Both the position numbers and the translations under genes were made by a program. From Qipengyuania sp. (GTDB lineage: Bacteria; Pseudomonadota; Alphaproteobacteria; Sphingomonadales; Sphingomonadaceae), in assembly GCA_019745075.1 (NCBI GenBank), contig JAIETR010000007.1, positions 16,514 through 80,513 of the forward strand: a stretch of DNA of 64,000 bases, written 5' to 3'. This document shows positions 1 through 8,769 of the stretch, in pieces; the stretch's first letter is position 1; every line of letters starts with the position of its first letter. The notes under the pieces are model-generated. The model was not told the origin of the DNA. It ran no database searches and worked only from the letters and a program-made list of their open reading frames with translations.

Positions 1-772
1 CGTTGCTGTCGCCTTCGGCGCTCTCGCCGGCCATCTCGGCGGTCTGCGGTTCGGCTCCGCCCTCGTCGCGGTCCTCGCCCTCGTCCTGCGGGTGCTCGCC
101 TTCGTCCTCGTCGCCGTCGTCGCCGTCCCGCTCGTCACTGGGCTCGGGGCGGGTCAGGTCGAGATGGCGGAGCAGGTCGAGGCTGAGCGCCTGAAACGCG
201 CGTTGATCGCCGAGACGGCCGGCGAGCGCCGCGATGTCGCCGCCTGCCTTGTCCTCGATCCAGCCGCGGACCAGTTCCACGCCCTTGCGGGCGCGATCGG
301 GAAGGGACTGGCCTGTCAGCGCCTCGCGCAGCAGCAGCGAGAGCGCGGTGGGCAACGGCACTTCGCTGGCGGAATCGGCGCGCACGATCGGATCGGCGGC
401 GGTGCGCTGCTCGAGCGCGGCGGAAAGGTTCGCGCGCACTCCGCCCATCGCGGTGGCGCCGAGCGCCTCGTAGCGCGCCTGTTCGATCGCATCGTAGCAG
501 GCGCGCGCGACCGGTTCGGGCGGCGCGCCCCGGGCGTGAATCGCCTCGTCGTGATGGCGTAGCTTGAGCGCGAAGCCGTCGGCGAAGCCGCGCGCCTCGC
601 GCGCCTGTTGCTCGGGCAGCGCGCGGCCGGGCAAGGGAACACGGAAGTTCCGGCCGCTCTGCGCCGGCGTGTCGGCGGTCCAGGCGACCTCGACCTCGGC
701 CTCGTGCGCGAGCGCGCGCGAGGCGCCGGTCAGCGCCTGGCGGAAGCGATCGAGGGGCGTTTGCTCGGTCAT
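1..772 (-). CDS. cobT: Cobaltochelatase subunit CobT (3' end cut by window edge)
   Basis: About 257 N-terminal residues are present; the C-terminus lies beyond the left edge. Translation begins MTEQTPLDRFRQALTGASRA and continues with the CobT-like segments ARGFADGFALKLRHHD and PLPTALSLLLREALTG. From about residue 210 it becomes very acidic (Asp/Glu-rich linker), as in CobT before its C-terminal VWA domain. In the aerobic cobalamin pathway CobT works with CobN and CobS to insert cobalt into hydrogenobyrinate diamide. The ATG at 772 is the first start in frame. The reading frame is open to the edge, which is why it has no stop here. Identification is by remembered family sequence; CobS would be expected next to it, outside the window. 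Confidence 0.85.
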   Translation of the reverse strand, partial: MTEQTPLDRFRQALTGASRALAHEAEVEVAWTADTPAQSGRNFRVPLPGRALPEQQAREARGFADGFALKLRHHDEAIHARGAPPEPVARACYDAIEQARYEALGATAMGGVRANLSAALEQRTAADPIVRADSASEVPLPTALSLLLREALTGQSLPDRARKGVELVRGWIEDKAGGDIAALAGRLGDQRAFQALSLDLLRHLDLTRPEPSDERDGDDGDEDEGEHPQDEGEDRDEGGAEPQTAEMAGESAEGDSN

Positions 773-799
773 CGCGCCTTGGGCTAGGGAAGCGCTTGG

Positions 800-874
800 C
801 CTTCGACAAGCTCAGGCTGAGCGGCCGTTGAACTTAGCTCCCGCCAACCCCGCTCATCCTGAGCCTGTCGAAGG
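800..874. repeat. REP-like palindromic repeat, CTGAGC-TGTCGAAG type
   Basis: Two facing arms (800-824 and 850-874) share the core CTTCGACAAGCTCAGG / CCTGAGCCTGTCGAAGG with a few mismatches, giving a long imperfect stem. It lies between the start of cobT and the end of the transaldolase gene. Related copies are at 52845-52863 (half), 59187-59297 and 63312-63385, the last inside a coding sequence. Confidence 0.8.
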
Positions 875-899
875 ATGCTTCGCCGACATCGGCGCAGTG

Positions 900-1559
900 T
901 CACTCTTTCGAAATGCTCTGCCCGGTTTTGGCCCAGTCGGCGGTGAAGGCCTCGATGCCCTTGTCGGTGAGGACGTGGTTGGCGAGGCTCTTGATGACGG
1001 CGGGGGGCGCGGTCATCACATCGGCGCCGATCCTGGCGCATTCGAGCACGTGGACAGAGTGGCGGATGCTGGCGGCCAGAATCTCGGTGTCGAAGGCGTA
1101 ATTGTCGTAGATCAGCCTTATGTCGCGGATCAAATCGAGCCCGTCGAAGCCGTTGTCGTCGTGCCGACCGAGGAAGGGCGAAACGAAGGTCGCGCCGGCC
1201 TTGGCGGCGAGCAGCGCCTGGTTGGCCGAAAAGCACAGCGTGACATTGACCATCGTGCCCTCGCCAGTCAGCGCGCGGCAGGCCTTGAGCCCCTCGATGG
1301 TCAGCGGAACCTTGATGCAGACATTGTCGGCGATTCGGCGCAGCGTCTCGGCCTCGCGCAGCATGCCCGCATGGTCGAGCGCGACCACCTCGGCGCTGAC
1401 CGGCCCATCGACCAGCGCGCAGATTTCCTTCGTCACCTCGATGAAGTCGCGGCCCGCCTTGTGGATCAGCGAGGGATTGGTGGTGACCCCGTCGATCAGC
1501 CCCGCCTCGGCGAGCTCGCGGATCGCGTCGGTGTCGGCGGTGTCGGCAAAGAATTTCAT
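900..1559 (-). CDS. tal: Transaldolase, small TalC/FSA-type
   Basis: Product of 219 residues beginning [20 protein letters not shown], the usual length for the short transaldolase / fructose-6-phosphate aldolase family (about 215-220). The motif CIKVPLT carries the Schiff-base lysine at about residue 83, and [10 protein letters not shown] near residue 23 is the other family hallmark. It transfers a dihydroxyacetone unit between sugar phosphates in the cytosolic non-oxidative pentose phosphate pathway. The long C-terminal sequence typical of classical TalB is absent. The start is the only ATG giving the conserved N-terminus. A palindromic repeat follows directly downstream. Confidence 0.93.
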   Translation of the reverse strand: MKFFADTADTDAIRELAEAGLIDGVTTNPSLIHKAGRDFIEVTKEICALVDGPVSAEVVALDHAGMLREAETLRRIADNVCIKVPLTIEGLKACRALTGEGTMVNVTLCFSANQALLAAKAGATFVSPFLGRHDDNGFDGLDLIRDIRLIYDNYAFDTEILAASIRHSVHVLECARIGADVMTAPPAVIKSLANHVLTDKGIEAFTADWAKTGQSISKE

Positions 1560-1672
1560 GGCGAAGGCGCGCTCCGGATTGGGGAATGCGCAGCCTATGA
1601 AAAGAAACGCCCCGGCGCGCAATGGCCGGGCGGCCAAGTCTTGCGCGGGAGGAGGGCCGTTGGGCCGCGAAC

Positions 1673-2425
1673 TCAGGCGAGCGCGAGCTTCGCCCGCGTC
1701 CGGCGGCGCATCGCGCCCCCGATCATGCCCATGCCCAGGATCAGCATCGCCCAGGTCGACGGCTCGGGAACCGGGCCGCCGCCGCCCGGCGGAGGCGGAA
1801 CCGGCGGAAGATCGTAAGTGAGGCCCTTGAGCTTGAAGCTGTCCCGGTAGGTATCCACGTCGCCGATCTTCGCCGCGATCAGCCAGACATTGCTGGTGAC
1901 CAGCGTCGGATTGACGTTGCGCGTCGAATTGCCGCTCCTGCCGACCGATGCCGAGGAATAGAGGTTGGACGTGAGTTGCGCGCCCGCGGCGTTGAGAATC
2001 GCCGCACCCGAACCGTTGTAGGCGGTGCCGGTGGCGGCGTAGTTGAGGTTGGCGTAGCTGATGCTCGCATCGGTGTCGTTGAACCCGAACCAGCCGGTGG
2101 TGAAAGTCGCGGTCTTGAGCGTCACCGCCGTGTTGAAGCTGAGCAGGACGAAGTCGATCTTCGACCCGTTGTTGTCGATGGTGTGCTCGTCGCGGCTGCC
2201 GTTGGATACGCCAAGCCCGTATTCCCACTGCCCCAGGCTCGAGGCCGAGGCGACGCCGTTATAGAGCGACCAGCCGGTGATGCGGACGCTGACCGAGCCC
2301 TCGGTAAAGGTCCGGCCGGCGGTGTTGCCGGTACCGCCGGAGTTGAACATGATGGTGGCCGCCGACGCCGGGAGGGCCGCCGCCAGGGCCGCCGTCGCCG
2401 CGATAAGACTTACGAATCTGCGCAT
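1673..2425 (-). CDS. PEP-CTERM sorting-domain protein (PEPxxWA type)
   Basis: Product of 250 residues. It starts [22 protein letters not shown], a clear Sec signal peptide, and ends with [10 protein letters not shown], a hydrophobic stretch and an Arg-rich tail, the tripartite PEPxxWA-CTERM signal recognised by exosortase in sphingomonads. The body is rich in Ser, Thr, Asn and Gly and contains no motif I can name. It is expected to be exported, processed by an exosortase and placed at the cell surface or released. No exosortase gene is in this window. A longer upstream reading frame exists, but the signal peptide fixes the start at 2425. Confidence 0.85.
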   Translation of the reverse strand: MRRFVSLIAATAALAAALPASAATIMFNSGGTGNTAGRTFTEGSVSVRITGWSLYNGVASASSLGQWEYGLGVSNGSRDEHTIDNNGSKIDFVLLSFNTAVTLKTATFTTGWFGFNDTDASISYANLNYAATGTAYNGSGAAILNAAGAQLTSNLYSSASVGRSGNSTRNVNPTLVTSNVWLIAAKIGDVDTYRDSFKLKGLTYDLPPVPPPPGGGGPVPEPSTWAMLILGMGMIGGAMRRRTRAKLALA

Positions 2426-2605
2426 GAACCCCGCTTCCGAATCACGCGGGCGGGGCGCAGAGGCGCGCCGCCCGAAAAATCGTTTGAGTCTCGCACTAGA
2501 ACCGACCATTCGCCTTGTCGACGATCCCGTCGCCGCCATCCCTAACTGGGACAGACGAAAAATGCAAGATTGTTAATGCCGCGTTGGCGGTTGGGTTCGC
2601 GATGC

Positions 2606-3307
2606 CTAAAAACGTGCGCCGGGCCCGAAAATCGCGATAATCGCGGCATCGTTGGTCGCGGCCGGGTCGGCGCGGATCGCCGACTCTTCATTGCCGATCT
2701 CGCGCCAGATCGTCTCGTCGATGGTGTCGGCGAAGCGGGTCGCGACCTGCGCAGTGTCGACGCCGGTGAGCGCGGCCAGCGCCTGGCCGACGAGCGGATC
2801 GCTGGCGACCCGCATGGCGGCGCCGAGTTCGGGGACCATCGCGTCGATCAGCCGGCTGCCCAGCCGACCCCGCAGGTAGCCGGTCGCGGCGGTCGGCCCG
2901 CCGCGCACCAGATCGATCGCGTTGTCGATGCCGATCACCCGCACAGCTTCGGTCACGACCGGCGCGGCGCGCTCGGCCCCGCGAAAAGCGATCTCCCCGA
3001 AGGCGCGGTCGAGCCGGCTCTTGAACAGCCCGGAGGTCAGGATGCGGCTCAGCACGTCGCCGCGCGCGCCCAGCACATTGCCCAGCCCGAGCGCAGCCAC
3101 CTGTTGGTCCCAGAAGCCGTCGGCCTGCAGCATCCGCGCGAAGGCGCGCTCGCTGGATAGATAGAGCAGGCGCTGAACCGCATCGACCAGGCTGTACCCG
3201 CCGAAGCTGTTGCAGGCGGGCAGCGCCAGCAGCGCGCCGCCCGCGGCAAGCCCGCCCAGCAGGCCGCGGCGATCGGTCAAGGTGTGGATGAATGTCTCGG
3301 TGCTCAT
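2606..3307 (-). CDS. DUF4197-family lipoprotein
   Basis: Product of 233 residues. The N-terminus has a twin-arginine-like TDRRGLLGG followed by a hydrophobic run and a lipobox LPAC, placing the lipidated cysteine at about residue 32. The segment IDLVRGGPTAATGYLRGR resembles the most conserved part of DUF4197 proteins; the function of that family is not known. The start at 3307 has a good ribosome site (GGTGAGGAG) about 8 bases upstream. It diverges from priA, with about 60 bp between the starts, so the two probably share a short promoter region. Confidence 0.75.
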   Translation of the reverse strand: MSTETFIHTLTDRRGLLGGLAAGGALLALPACNSFGGYSLVDAVQRLLYLSSERAFARMLQADGFWDQQVAALGLGNVLGARGDVLSRILTSGLFKSRLDRAFGEIAFRGAERAAPVVTEAVRVIGIDNAIDLVRGGPTAATGYLRGRLGSRLIDAMVPELGAAMRVASDPLVGQALAALTGVDTAQVATRFADTIDETIWREIGNEESAIRADPAATNDAAIIAIFGPGARF

Positions 3308-3366
3308 AGCCTTGCTCCTCACCCACCCTTGTTTCACATCGCTCGCGCCGCCCATATGGCTTGACC

Positions 3367-5532
3367 ATGAACCGCGTGCGCTGCCTCGTCTTCAATGCCG
3401 CCCTCGGCCCGCTCGATTACCGGGTGCCCGAGGGCGTGGACGCCGGCCCCGGCGCGGTGGTAGCGTGCCCGCTGGGTCCGCGCACCGTGCTGGGGATCGT
3501 CTGGGAGGCTGAACGGCTGCCCGGCGCCCACGTTCCGGCCGAGAAGCTGCGGCCCTTGCGCGAGGTGCTGCCGGTCCCACCCCTGGCGGCGCCACTGCGA
3601 CGTTTGATCGAATGGACCGCCGACTATTACTGCGCCCCGCTTGCAGCGGTGGCGCGGATGGCGCTGAGCTCGGGCGGCGCGCTCAAGGGGCCGGCGACGA
3701 CCGTGGAATATCGCCTCTCCGGCGGCGTCCCGGAGCGGATGACCCCGCAGCGGCAGGCGGCGATCGAAGCGCTCGAGGGCGAGCAGGCGACCATTCGCGA
3801 GCTGGCGGGGATCGCCGGCGTGTCCGAGGGCGTGCTGCGCGGGCTCGCGAATCAGGGCGTGCTCGAGCCGGTCGAGGTCGATTGCGACCGGCCCTACCCA
3901 CCCGCTCGACCCGACTTCGCGACGCCCGATCTGACGGCCGATCAAGCCGAGGCGGCGGAGCGGTTCCGGGTCGCGGTGCGCGCGGCGAAGTTCGCGCCCT
4001 TCTTGCTCGACGGCGTGACCGGATCGGGCAAGACCGAGGCTTATTTCGAGCCGATCGCCGAGGCGCTGGCGCTGGGCCGGCAGGTGCTGGTCCTGTTGCC
4101 CGAAATCGCGCTGACCGAGGCGTTCCTGAAGCGCTTCGAGGAGCGCTTCGGCGCCGCGCCGGTGCTGTGGCATTCCTCGCTCAAATCGACCGAACGCCGC
4201 CGCGCCTGGCGCGCGGTCGCCGGCGGCACCGCGCAGGTGGTGGTGGGCGCGCGCTCGGCGCTGTTCCTGCCCTTCGCCAGCCTCGGGCTGATCGTGGTCG
4301 ACGAGGCGCATGAGGTCAGCTTCAAGCAGGACGACGGGGTGCGCTACAACGCCCGCGACGTGGCCGTGATGCGCGCGCGTTTCGAAAGCGTGCCGGTGAT
4401 CCTGGCGAGCGCCACCCCGGCGCTCGAGAGCCTGGCGATGGCCGAGGCGGGCACTTACGCCAAGATCGATCTTCCCGCGCGCTTCGGCGGCGCGGAGCTG
4501 CCGAGTATCGCCACCATCGATCTGACCAAGGAAAAGCCCGGTCGCGGCTGGTGGCTCGCCGAGTCCTTGATGCGCGCCATGGAAGAGCGGCTGGCGCGCG
4601 GCGAGCAGGCGCTGCTGTTCCTCAACCGCCGCGGCTATGCCCCGCTGACGCTGTGCCGGAGCTGCGGCTTCCGCTTCCAGTGCCCCAATTGCAGCGCCTG
4701 GCTGGTCGAGCACCGCTTTTCGAGCCGCCTCGCCTGCCACCACTGCGGGCATCAAACCGCGGTGCCCGAGCGCTGCCCCGAATGCGGCGAGCCCGACTGC
4801 CTCGTCGCCTGCGGACCGGGGGTCGAGCGGATCGCGGACGAGGTGGCCGAGCGGTTGCCGGAGGCGCGGGTCTTCGTCGCCACCTCCGACACGCTCAACT
4901 CGCCCGGCCGCGCGGCGGAGTTCGTGGGGCTGGTGGAGAGCGGCGCGGTCGATGTCATCGTCGGCACGCAGCTCGTGACCAAGGGATTTCATTTTCCCGA
5001 GCTCACCCTGGTGGGCGTGGTCGATGCCGACCTGGGCCTGGAGGGCGGCGATCTGCGCGCCGCCGAGCGCACCTATCAGCAGATCGCCCAGGTTTCGGGC
5101 CGCGCGGGTCGCGGCGCCAAGCCGGGCGAGGTGCTGATCCAGACCCGCCATCCCGAAGCCCCGGTGATCGCCGCGCTGGCCGCCGGCGACCGCGACGCCT
5201 TCTACGAGGCCGAGACCGAGGCGCGGCGCATGGCCGGCGCCCCGCCCTTCGGCCGCTGGGCCGCGATCATCGTCTCGAGCGAGGAGGAAAGCGATGCGCG
5301 CGACGCCGCCCAGCGCATCGGCCGCGCCCGGCCCAGCCATCCCGAGCTCGCGATCCACGGCCCCGCCCCCGCCCCGCTCAGCCTGCTGCGCGGCCGCTAC
5401 CGCTACCGCCTGCTCATCAACGCGAGGCGGAGCGCCGCGTTGCAGGACATCATCCGCGGGTGGCTGGGGGCTCTCGACCATCCGGCGGGGGTAAGAGTCG
5501 GCGTGGACATCGATCCGTATAGCTTCGTGTGA
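3367..5532 (+). CDS. priA: Primosomal protein N' (replication restart helicase PriA)
   Basis: Product of 721 residues with the full PriA layout: an N-terminal DNA-binding part, Walker A GVTGSGKTE at about residue 216, DEAH box at about 312, and a Cys-rich zinc-binding region (CRSC, CPNC, CHHC, CPEC, about residues 429-480) inserted in the helicase core. GTQLVTKGFHFPELTLV and QVSGRAGRG are later helicase motifs. It reloads the replisome at stalled forks. A TTG six bases upstream is an alternative start; the ATG at 3367 gives MNRVRCLVF. Its stop overlaps the region just ahead of the restriction-modification pair. Confidence 0.96.
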   Translation: MNRVRCLVFNAALGPLDYRVPEGVDAGPGAVVACPLGPRTVLGIVWEAERLPGAHVPAEKLRPLREVLPVPPLAAPLRRLIEWTADYYCAPLAAVARMALSSGGALKGPATTVEYRLSGGVPERMTPQRQAAIEALEGEQATIRELAGIAGVSEGVLRGLANQGVLEPVEVDCDRPYPPARPDFATPDLTADQAEAAERFRVAVRAAKFAPFLLDGVTGSGKTEAYFEPIAEALALGRQVLVLLPEIALTEAFLKRFEERFGAAPVLWHSSLKSTERRRAWRAVAGGTAQVVVGARSALFLPFASLGLIVVDEAHEVSFKQDDGVRYNARDVAVMRARFESVPVILASATPALESLAMAEAGTYAKIDLPARFGGAELPSIATIDLTKEKPGRGWWLAESLMRAMEERLARGEQALLFLNRRGYAPLTLCRSCGFRFQCPNCSAWLVEHRFSSRLACHHCGHQTAVPERCPECGEPDCLVACGPGVERIADEVAERLPEARVFVATSDTLNSPGRAAEFVGLVESGAVDVIVGTQLVTKGFHFPELTLVGVVDADLGLEGGDLRAAERTYQQIAQVSGRAGRGAKPGEVLIQTRHPEAPVIAALAAGDRDAFYEAETEARRMAGAPPFGRWAAIIVSSEEESDARDAAQRIGRARPSHPELAIHGPAPAPLSLLRGRYRYRLLINARRSAALQDIIRGWLGALDHPAGVRVGVDIDPYSFV

Positions 5533-5618
5533 TGGGCCGGGTGTGCAAAGCAGGTTCAAACGAATTTACAGCCGCACTCCAACTGCTACGCTTCAGATCG
5601 GTGAAACTCAGGATCATC

Positions 5619-7103
5619 ATGGCAACCCTTGCTCTTTTTCCCGTCGTTCAGGCGGCAACCGCAAACGCACAAGAGGGCAAGCACGCTCCGACTTCACAGG
5701 CGGCGCTGGGCCAGTTCATGACTCCAGATTCGATTGCGGAATTCATGGCCGCCCAGTTCGAGCCCTCGACTCTCGAAGAGGTTCGGCTGCTCGATGCTGG
5801 TGCTGGCCAAGGCGCATTGTCTCGTGCTCTCGCCGCACGTTGGTCAGCGCTGAAGCAACCGGGCGGTCGGCTTGTAATTGACGCCTTCGAACTCGATCCC
5901 GCGATGATCAAGGTTCTCAGGGAAAGCTTCGACCGCTTGAATCAATTGGATCGTGTCTCGACGACGATCATTCCCGGCGACTTCATCACCAACGCGGTCG
6001 AACGCATCCAGCGCAACGAACGATCCTACACCCATGCTATTCTGAACCCACCCTACAAGAAAATCGGTAGCGACTCGCCGGCGCGACGTTCGCTGGCGAG
6101 TGTCGGGATCGAGGCGGTAAATCTTTATTCGGGTTTCGTAGCATTGGCGCTCGAGCTGCTGCAGTCCGACGGAGAGCTGGTCGCGATCATCCCGCGCAGC
6201 TTCTGCAATGGACCCTATTACAAACCGTTTCGCCGGCTCATCCTGCAACGCGCGGCGATTGTATCGATCCATTTGTTCGCAGCGCGAGACAAGGCTTTCG
6301 CAGGAGATGGTGTGCTTCAGGAAAATGTGATCCTGCGGTTGCGGAAGGGCGCACGGCAGGCCGATGTTGAAATCTCGACATCAACAGATGCCGGCTTCGC
6401 GGACCTGATTCGCTACACGACACCGTTTTCGCAGATCGTCCTGGCAGGTGATCGCGAACAGTTCATCCGGATTCCCGTGGTCGAGCAGGGCAACAAGCTG
6501 GCTAGTCTGAAGGCTTACAGAAGCAGCTTGAGCGAAATCGGACTGTCGGTTTCAACGGGTCCTGTGGTCGATTTTCGTCTCAAGCGGCACTTGCGTTCGA
6601 TGCCCGATGAAACGGACGCGCCACTGCTATACCCGGGTCACTTTGCAGAGGGGAAGCTGCAATGGCCTCGGCTGGGATTCAAGAAAGCCAACGCAATCGC
6701 CTTGAACGCAGATACGGCTCGGTGGCTATATCCGCATGGCTATTATGTCGTCGTTCGACGCTTTTCATCCAAGGAAGAAAGGCGCCGAATCGTAGCGACC
6801 CTCGTTGATCCGAAAGTCTTGCCGAAGGGACCGATCGGATTTGAGAATCATTTGAACGTATTGCACCGAAGCCGAGGCCCACTCCCCGAAGACACGGCCC
6901 GTGGCTTGAGTATTTACCTCAATGCGCGAGTTGTCGATGACTGGTTCCGCCAATTCAACGGCCATACTCAGGTGAACGCCACTGACTTGCGGACACTCCC
7001 CTATCCCAACATTGCGAGGCTGACGGAACTGGGTCGATGGAGCAAAGCGAACCCTGATGCCGGTCCCGACGAGATCGACAAGAAGGTCGCCGGCTTGCAA
7101 TGA
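5619..7103 (+). CDS. BsuBI/PstI-type N6-adenine DNA methyltransferase
   Basis: Predicted modification enzyme of a type II restriction system. SAM-binding motif I reads LLDAGAGQG and catalytic motif IV is ILNPPYKK; the order I then IV fits gamma-class adenine methyltransferases. FMTPDSIAEFMA is the region just before motif I in the PstI/BsuBI group. Base composition is visibly lower in GC than priA upstream, suggesting horizontal transfer. The start is uncertain: the frame is open back to a GTG at 5529 overlapping the priA stop, with an in-frame GTG at 5601. I chose the ATG at 5619, which has AGGA upstream. The first 18 residues oddly resemble a signal peptide (PVVQAATANAQ). Its last bases overlap the endonuclease ATG (ATGA). 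Confidence 0.85.
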   Translation: MATLALFPVVQAATANAQEGKHAPTSQAALGQFMTPDSIAEFMAAQFEPSTLEEVRLLDAGAGQGALSRALAARWSALKQPGGRLVIDAFELDPAMIKVLRESFDRLNQLDRVSTTIIPGDFITNAVERIQRNERSYTHAILNPPYKKIGSDSPARRSLASVGIEAVNLYSGFVALALELLQSDGELVAIIPRSFCNGPYYKPFRRLILQRAAIVSIHLFAARDKAFAGDGVLQENVILRLRKGARQADVEISTSTDAGFADLIRYTTPFSQIVLAGDREQFIRIPVVEQGNKLASLKAYRSSLSEIGLSVSTGPVVDFRLKRHLRSMPDETDAPLLYPGHFAEGKLQWPRLGFKKANAIALNADTARWLYPHGYYVVVRRFSSKEERRRIVATLVDPKVLPKGPIGFENHLNVLHRSRGPLPEDTARGLSIYLNARVVDDWFRQFNGHTQVNATDLRTLPYPNIARLTELGRWSKANPDAGPDEIDKKVAGLQ

Positions 7104-8041
7104 ATTCCAAGAATGTGACCACGGCCGTGGCGATCTTGGCGGAGCTCGGTTTGCCGCGCCCGCAGCTCAATGAGCGGTCCGCCTACACTCTGTTGGCGCT
7201 GGCTGGAGTTGGGCCGGACGATTCGTTTCGAGCAACCAACGCACCGCTTATCGGCATTACGCCCATCATTGATTGGGTGCGCGATCAGTACGCGAAGCGC
7301 TATGCACCGAACACGCGCGAGACATTCCGCCGGCAGACGATGCATCAGTTCGTTGAAGCCGGTCTAGCGGCATACAATCCCGACAAGCCGGATCGTCCGG
7401 TGAATAGTCCCAAGGCAGTCTATCAGCTGACCCCTGAAGCCGTCTCGCTTTTGCGGATGCACGGAACCTCGCGGTGGGAGCAGGCCCTTCGCACATTCTG
7501 CGAAAGTAGCGGCAAGTTGGCTGAACGCTACGGACGCCCGCGGGCAATGGAGCTTGTCCCGATTGCCCTTCCTGGAGGGATACTCCAACTTAGTCCCGGA
7601 GAGCACAGCCAGCTTATCCGGGCGATCGTGGAAGAGTTCGCCCCGCGCTTCGCACCCGGCAGCGCCTTGGTATACGTCGGCGATACAGGCCGAAAGCACG
7701 GCCATTTCGATATCGAACTGCTCCGGCGATTGGGCGTCACTATTGACAACCACGGCAAGATGCCGGACGTGGTATTTTACGACGAAGCGCGCAACTGGCT
7801 GATCCTTGCGGAGGCAGTAACAAGTCACGGCCCCGTCAATTCGAAACGACATGGAGAGCTTGCGAAGCTCTTTGCCGCGGCGACGGCAGGCCTCGTCTTC
7901 CTGACTGCATTCCCCGATCGCACGATCATGGCTCGCTATTTGCCGGATGTTGCTTGGGAAACGGAAGTGTGGGTCGCAGATGCGCCTTCGCATCTGATAC
8001 ACTTCAACGGAGATCGATTTTTGGGGCCACACGCCGGCTAA
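7100..8041 (+). CDS. BsuBI/PstI-family type II restriction endonuclease
   Basis: Product of 313 residues. The C-terminal half has the conserved block of this family: VYVGDTGRKHGHFD, HGKMPDVVFYDE, LAEAVTSHGPV and VFLTAFPDRT, ending with HFNGDRFLGP. The N-terminal part (about residues 1-140) is the accessory helical region. Characterised members PstI and BsuBI cut CTGCAG; the same specificity is likely here but inferred only from family. The ATG overlaps the methyltransferase stop by 4 bp, so the two are co-translated. The stop overlaps that of the convergent PEP-mutase-like gene by 4 bp, so the module fits its site with no spare sequence. Confidence 0.92.
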   Translation: MNSKNVTTAVAILAELGLPRPQLNERSAYTLLALAGVGPDDSFRATNAPLIGITPIIDWVRDQYAKRYAPNTRETFRRQTMHQFVEAGLAAYNPDKPDRPVNSPKAVYQLTPEAVSLLRMHGTSRWEQALRTFCESSGKLAERYGRPRAMELVPIALPGGILQLSPGEHSQLIRAIVEEFAPRFAPGSALVYVGDTGRKHGHFDIELLRRLGVTIDNHGKMPDVVFYDEARNWLILAEAVTSHGPVNSKRHGELAKLFAAATAGLVFLTAFPDRTIMARYLPDVAWETEVWVADAPSHLIHFNGDRFLGPHAG

Positions 8042-8769
8042 GCGTAAATCGCCTCCGCATCGGCCTTGAGCTTCTGCATCGCCCACATCCACGGCTGGTG
8101 GCCATAGCTGATGCGCGCGACGCCGAGCGCGGCGATTTCGGCGAGGGTGCCGAGCTCGGGCTTGGCGGTGACGTTGACCGGGAGCGGTGAGGCCTCGCAG
8201 ATCGTCCGCACCGCTTCGCGGTCGGTGAGGAAGGGGACGAACAGCCCCGACGCGCCGGCCTCGGCGTAGGCGCGGGCGCGGGTGAGAGTTTCCTCCACGA
8301 GCTCATCGGTCGAAGCCGTTTGATAGAACAGGTCGCAGCGAGCGTTGACGAACAGCCCGGTGGCGGCGGCAGCGGCCACGCGCTGGGCGGCCTCGTCCAC
8401 CGGCAGCGGGCGCGCCTGGCCGGGCAGCCGGTCCTCCATGTTGATCCCCACCGCCCCGGCATCGCGCGCGGCCTGGACGCTGGCGCGCACGGCGGCGGGA
8501 TCGGCGCCGTAGCCCGATTCCACATCGAGGCTGACGGGCACGTCGACCACCGCCACGATCCGCTCGAGATTGGCGATCACATCGGCGAAGGGCAGTTTCT
8601 CGCCGTCGCCCGCGCCAAAGGCCTCGGCGACGCCGTAGCTCCCCGTCGCCAGCGCCGGGGCGCCCGCCGCCGCCACTGCCCTGGCGCTTCCCGGGTCCCA
8701 GATGTTGTAGAGGATCAGCGGTTGGCCGGGGACATGCAGGGCGCCGAAGGCTTCGACGTCGTTCTTCAT
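8038..8769 (-). CDS. Isocitrate lyase/PEP mutase-family protein
   Basis: Product of 243 residues of the PEP mutase/isocitrate lyase superfamily: LYNIWDPGSARAVAAAG, an early GSYGVAEAFG loop, VSLDVESGYG (metal-binding Asp/Glu) and GINMEDR. The family contains C-C and P-C bond-cleaving lyases such as methylisocitrate lyase; the KKCG-type active-site loop of true isocitrate and methylisocitrate lyases is not seen, so the substrate is unknown. The ATG overlaps the stop of ada (ATGA), placing it as second gene of an ada operon. Confidence 0.85.
   Translation of the reverse strand: MKNDVEAFGALHVPGQPLILYNIWDPGSARAVAAAGAPALATGSYGVAEAFGAGDGEKLPFADVIANLERIVAVVDVPVSLDVESGYGADPAAVRASVQAARDAGAVGINMEDRLPGQARPLPVDEAAQRVAAAAATGLFVNARCDLFYQTASTDELVEETLTRARAYAEAGASGLFVPFLTDREAVRTICEASPLPVNVTAKPELGTLAEIAALGVARISYGHQPWMWAMQKLKADAEAIYA

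Noticed and set aside
135..809. Minus-strand frame of 224 codons starting near 809
   Set aside because: The overlapping minus frame from 772 reads as CobT throughout and stays open to the window edge; the other is Arg-rich shadow sequence.
3334..5559. 741-codon open frame on the minus strand opposite priA
   Set aside because: Antisense shadow of a strongly conserved gene; composition is His/Arg/Gly-rich without domain motifs.
5619..8041. Depletion of CTGCAG as evidence for PstI specificity
   Set aside because: CTGCAG occurs many times in the window (for example near 3124, 6158 and 46035), so no avoidance can be claimed; methylated sites would tolerate this anyway.
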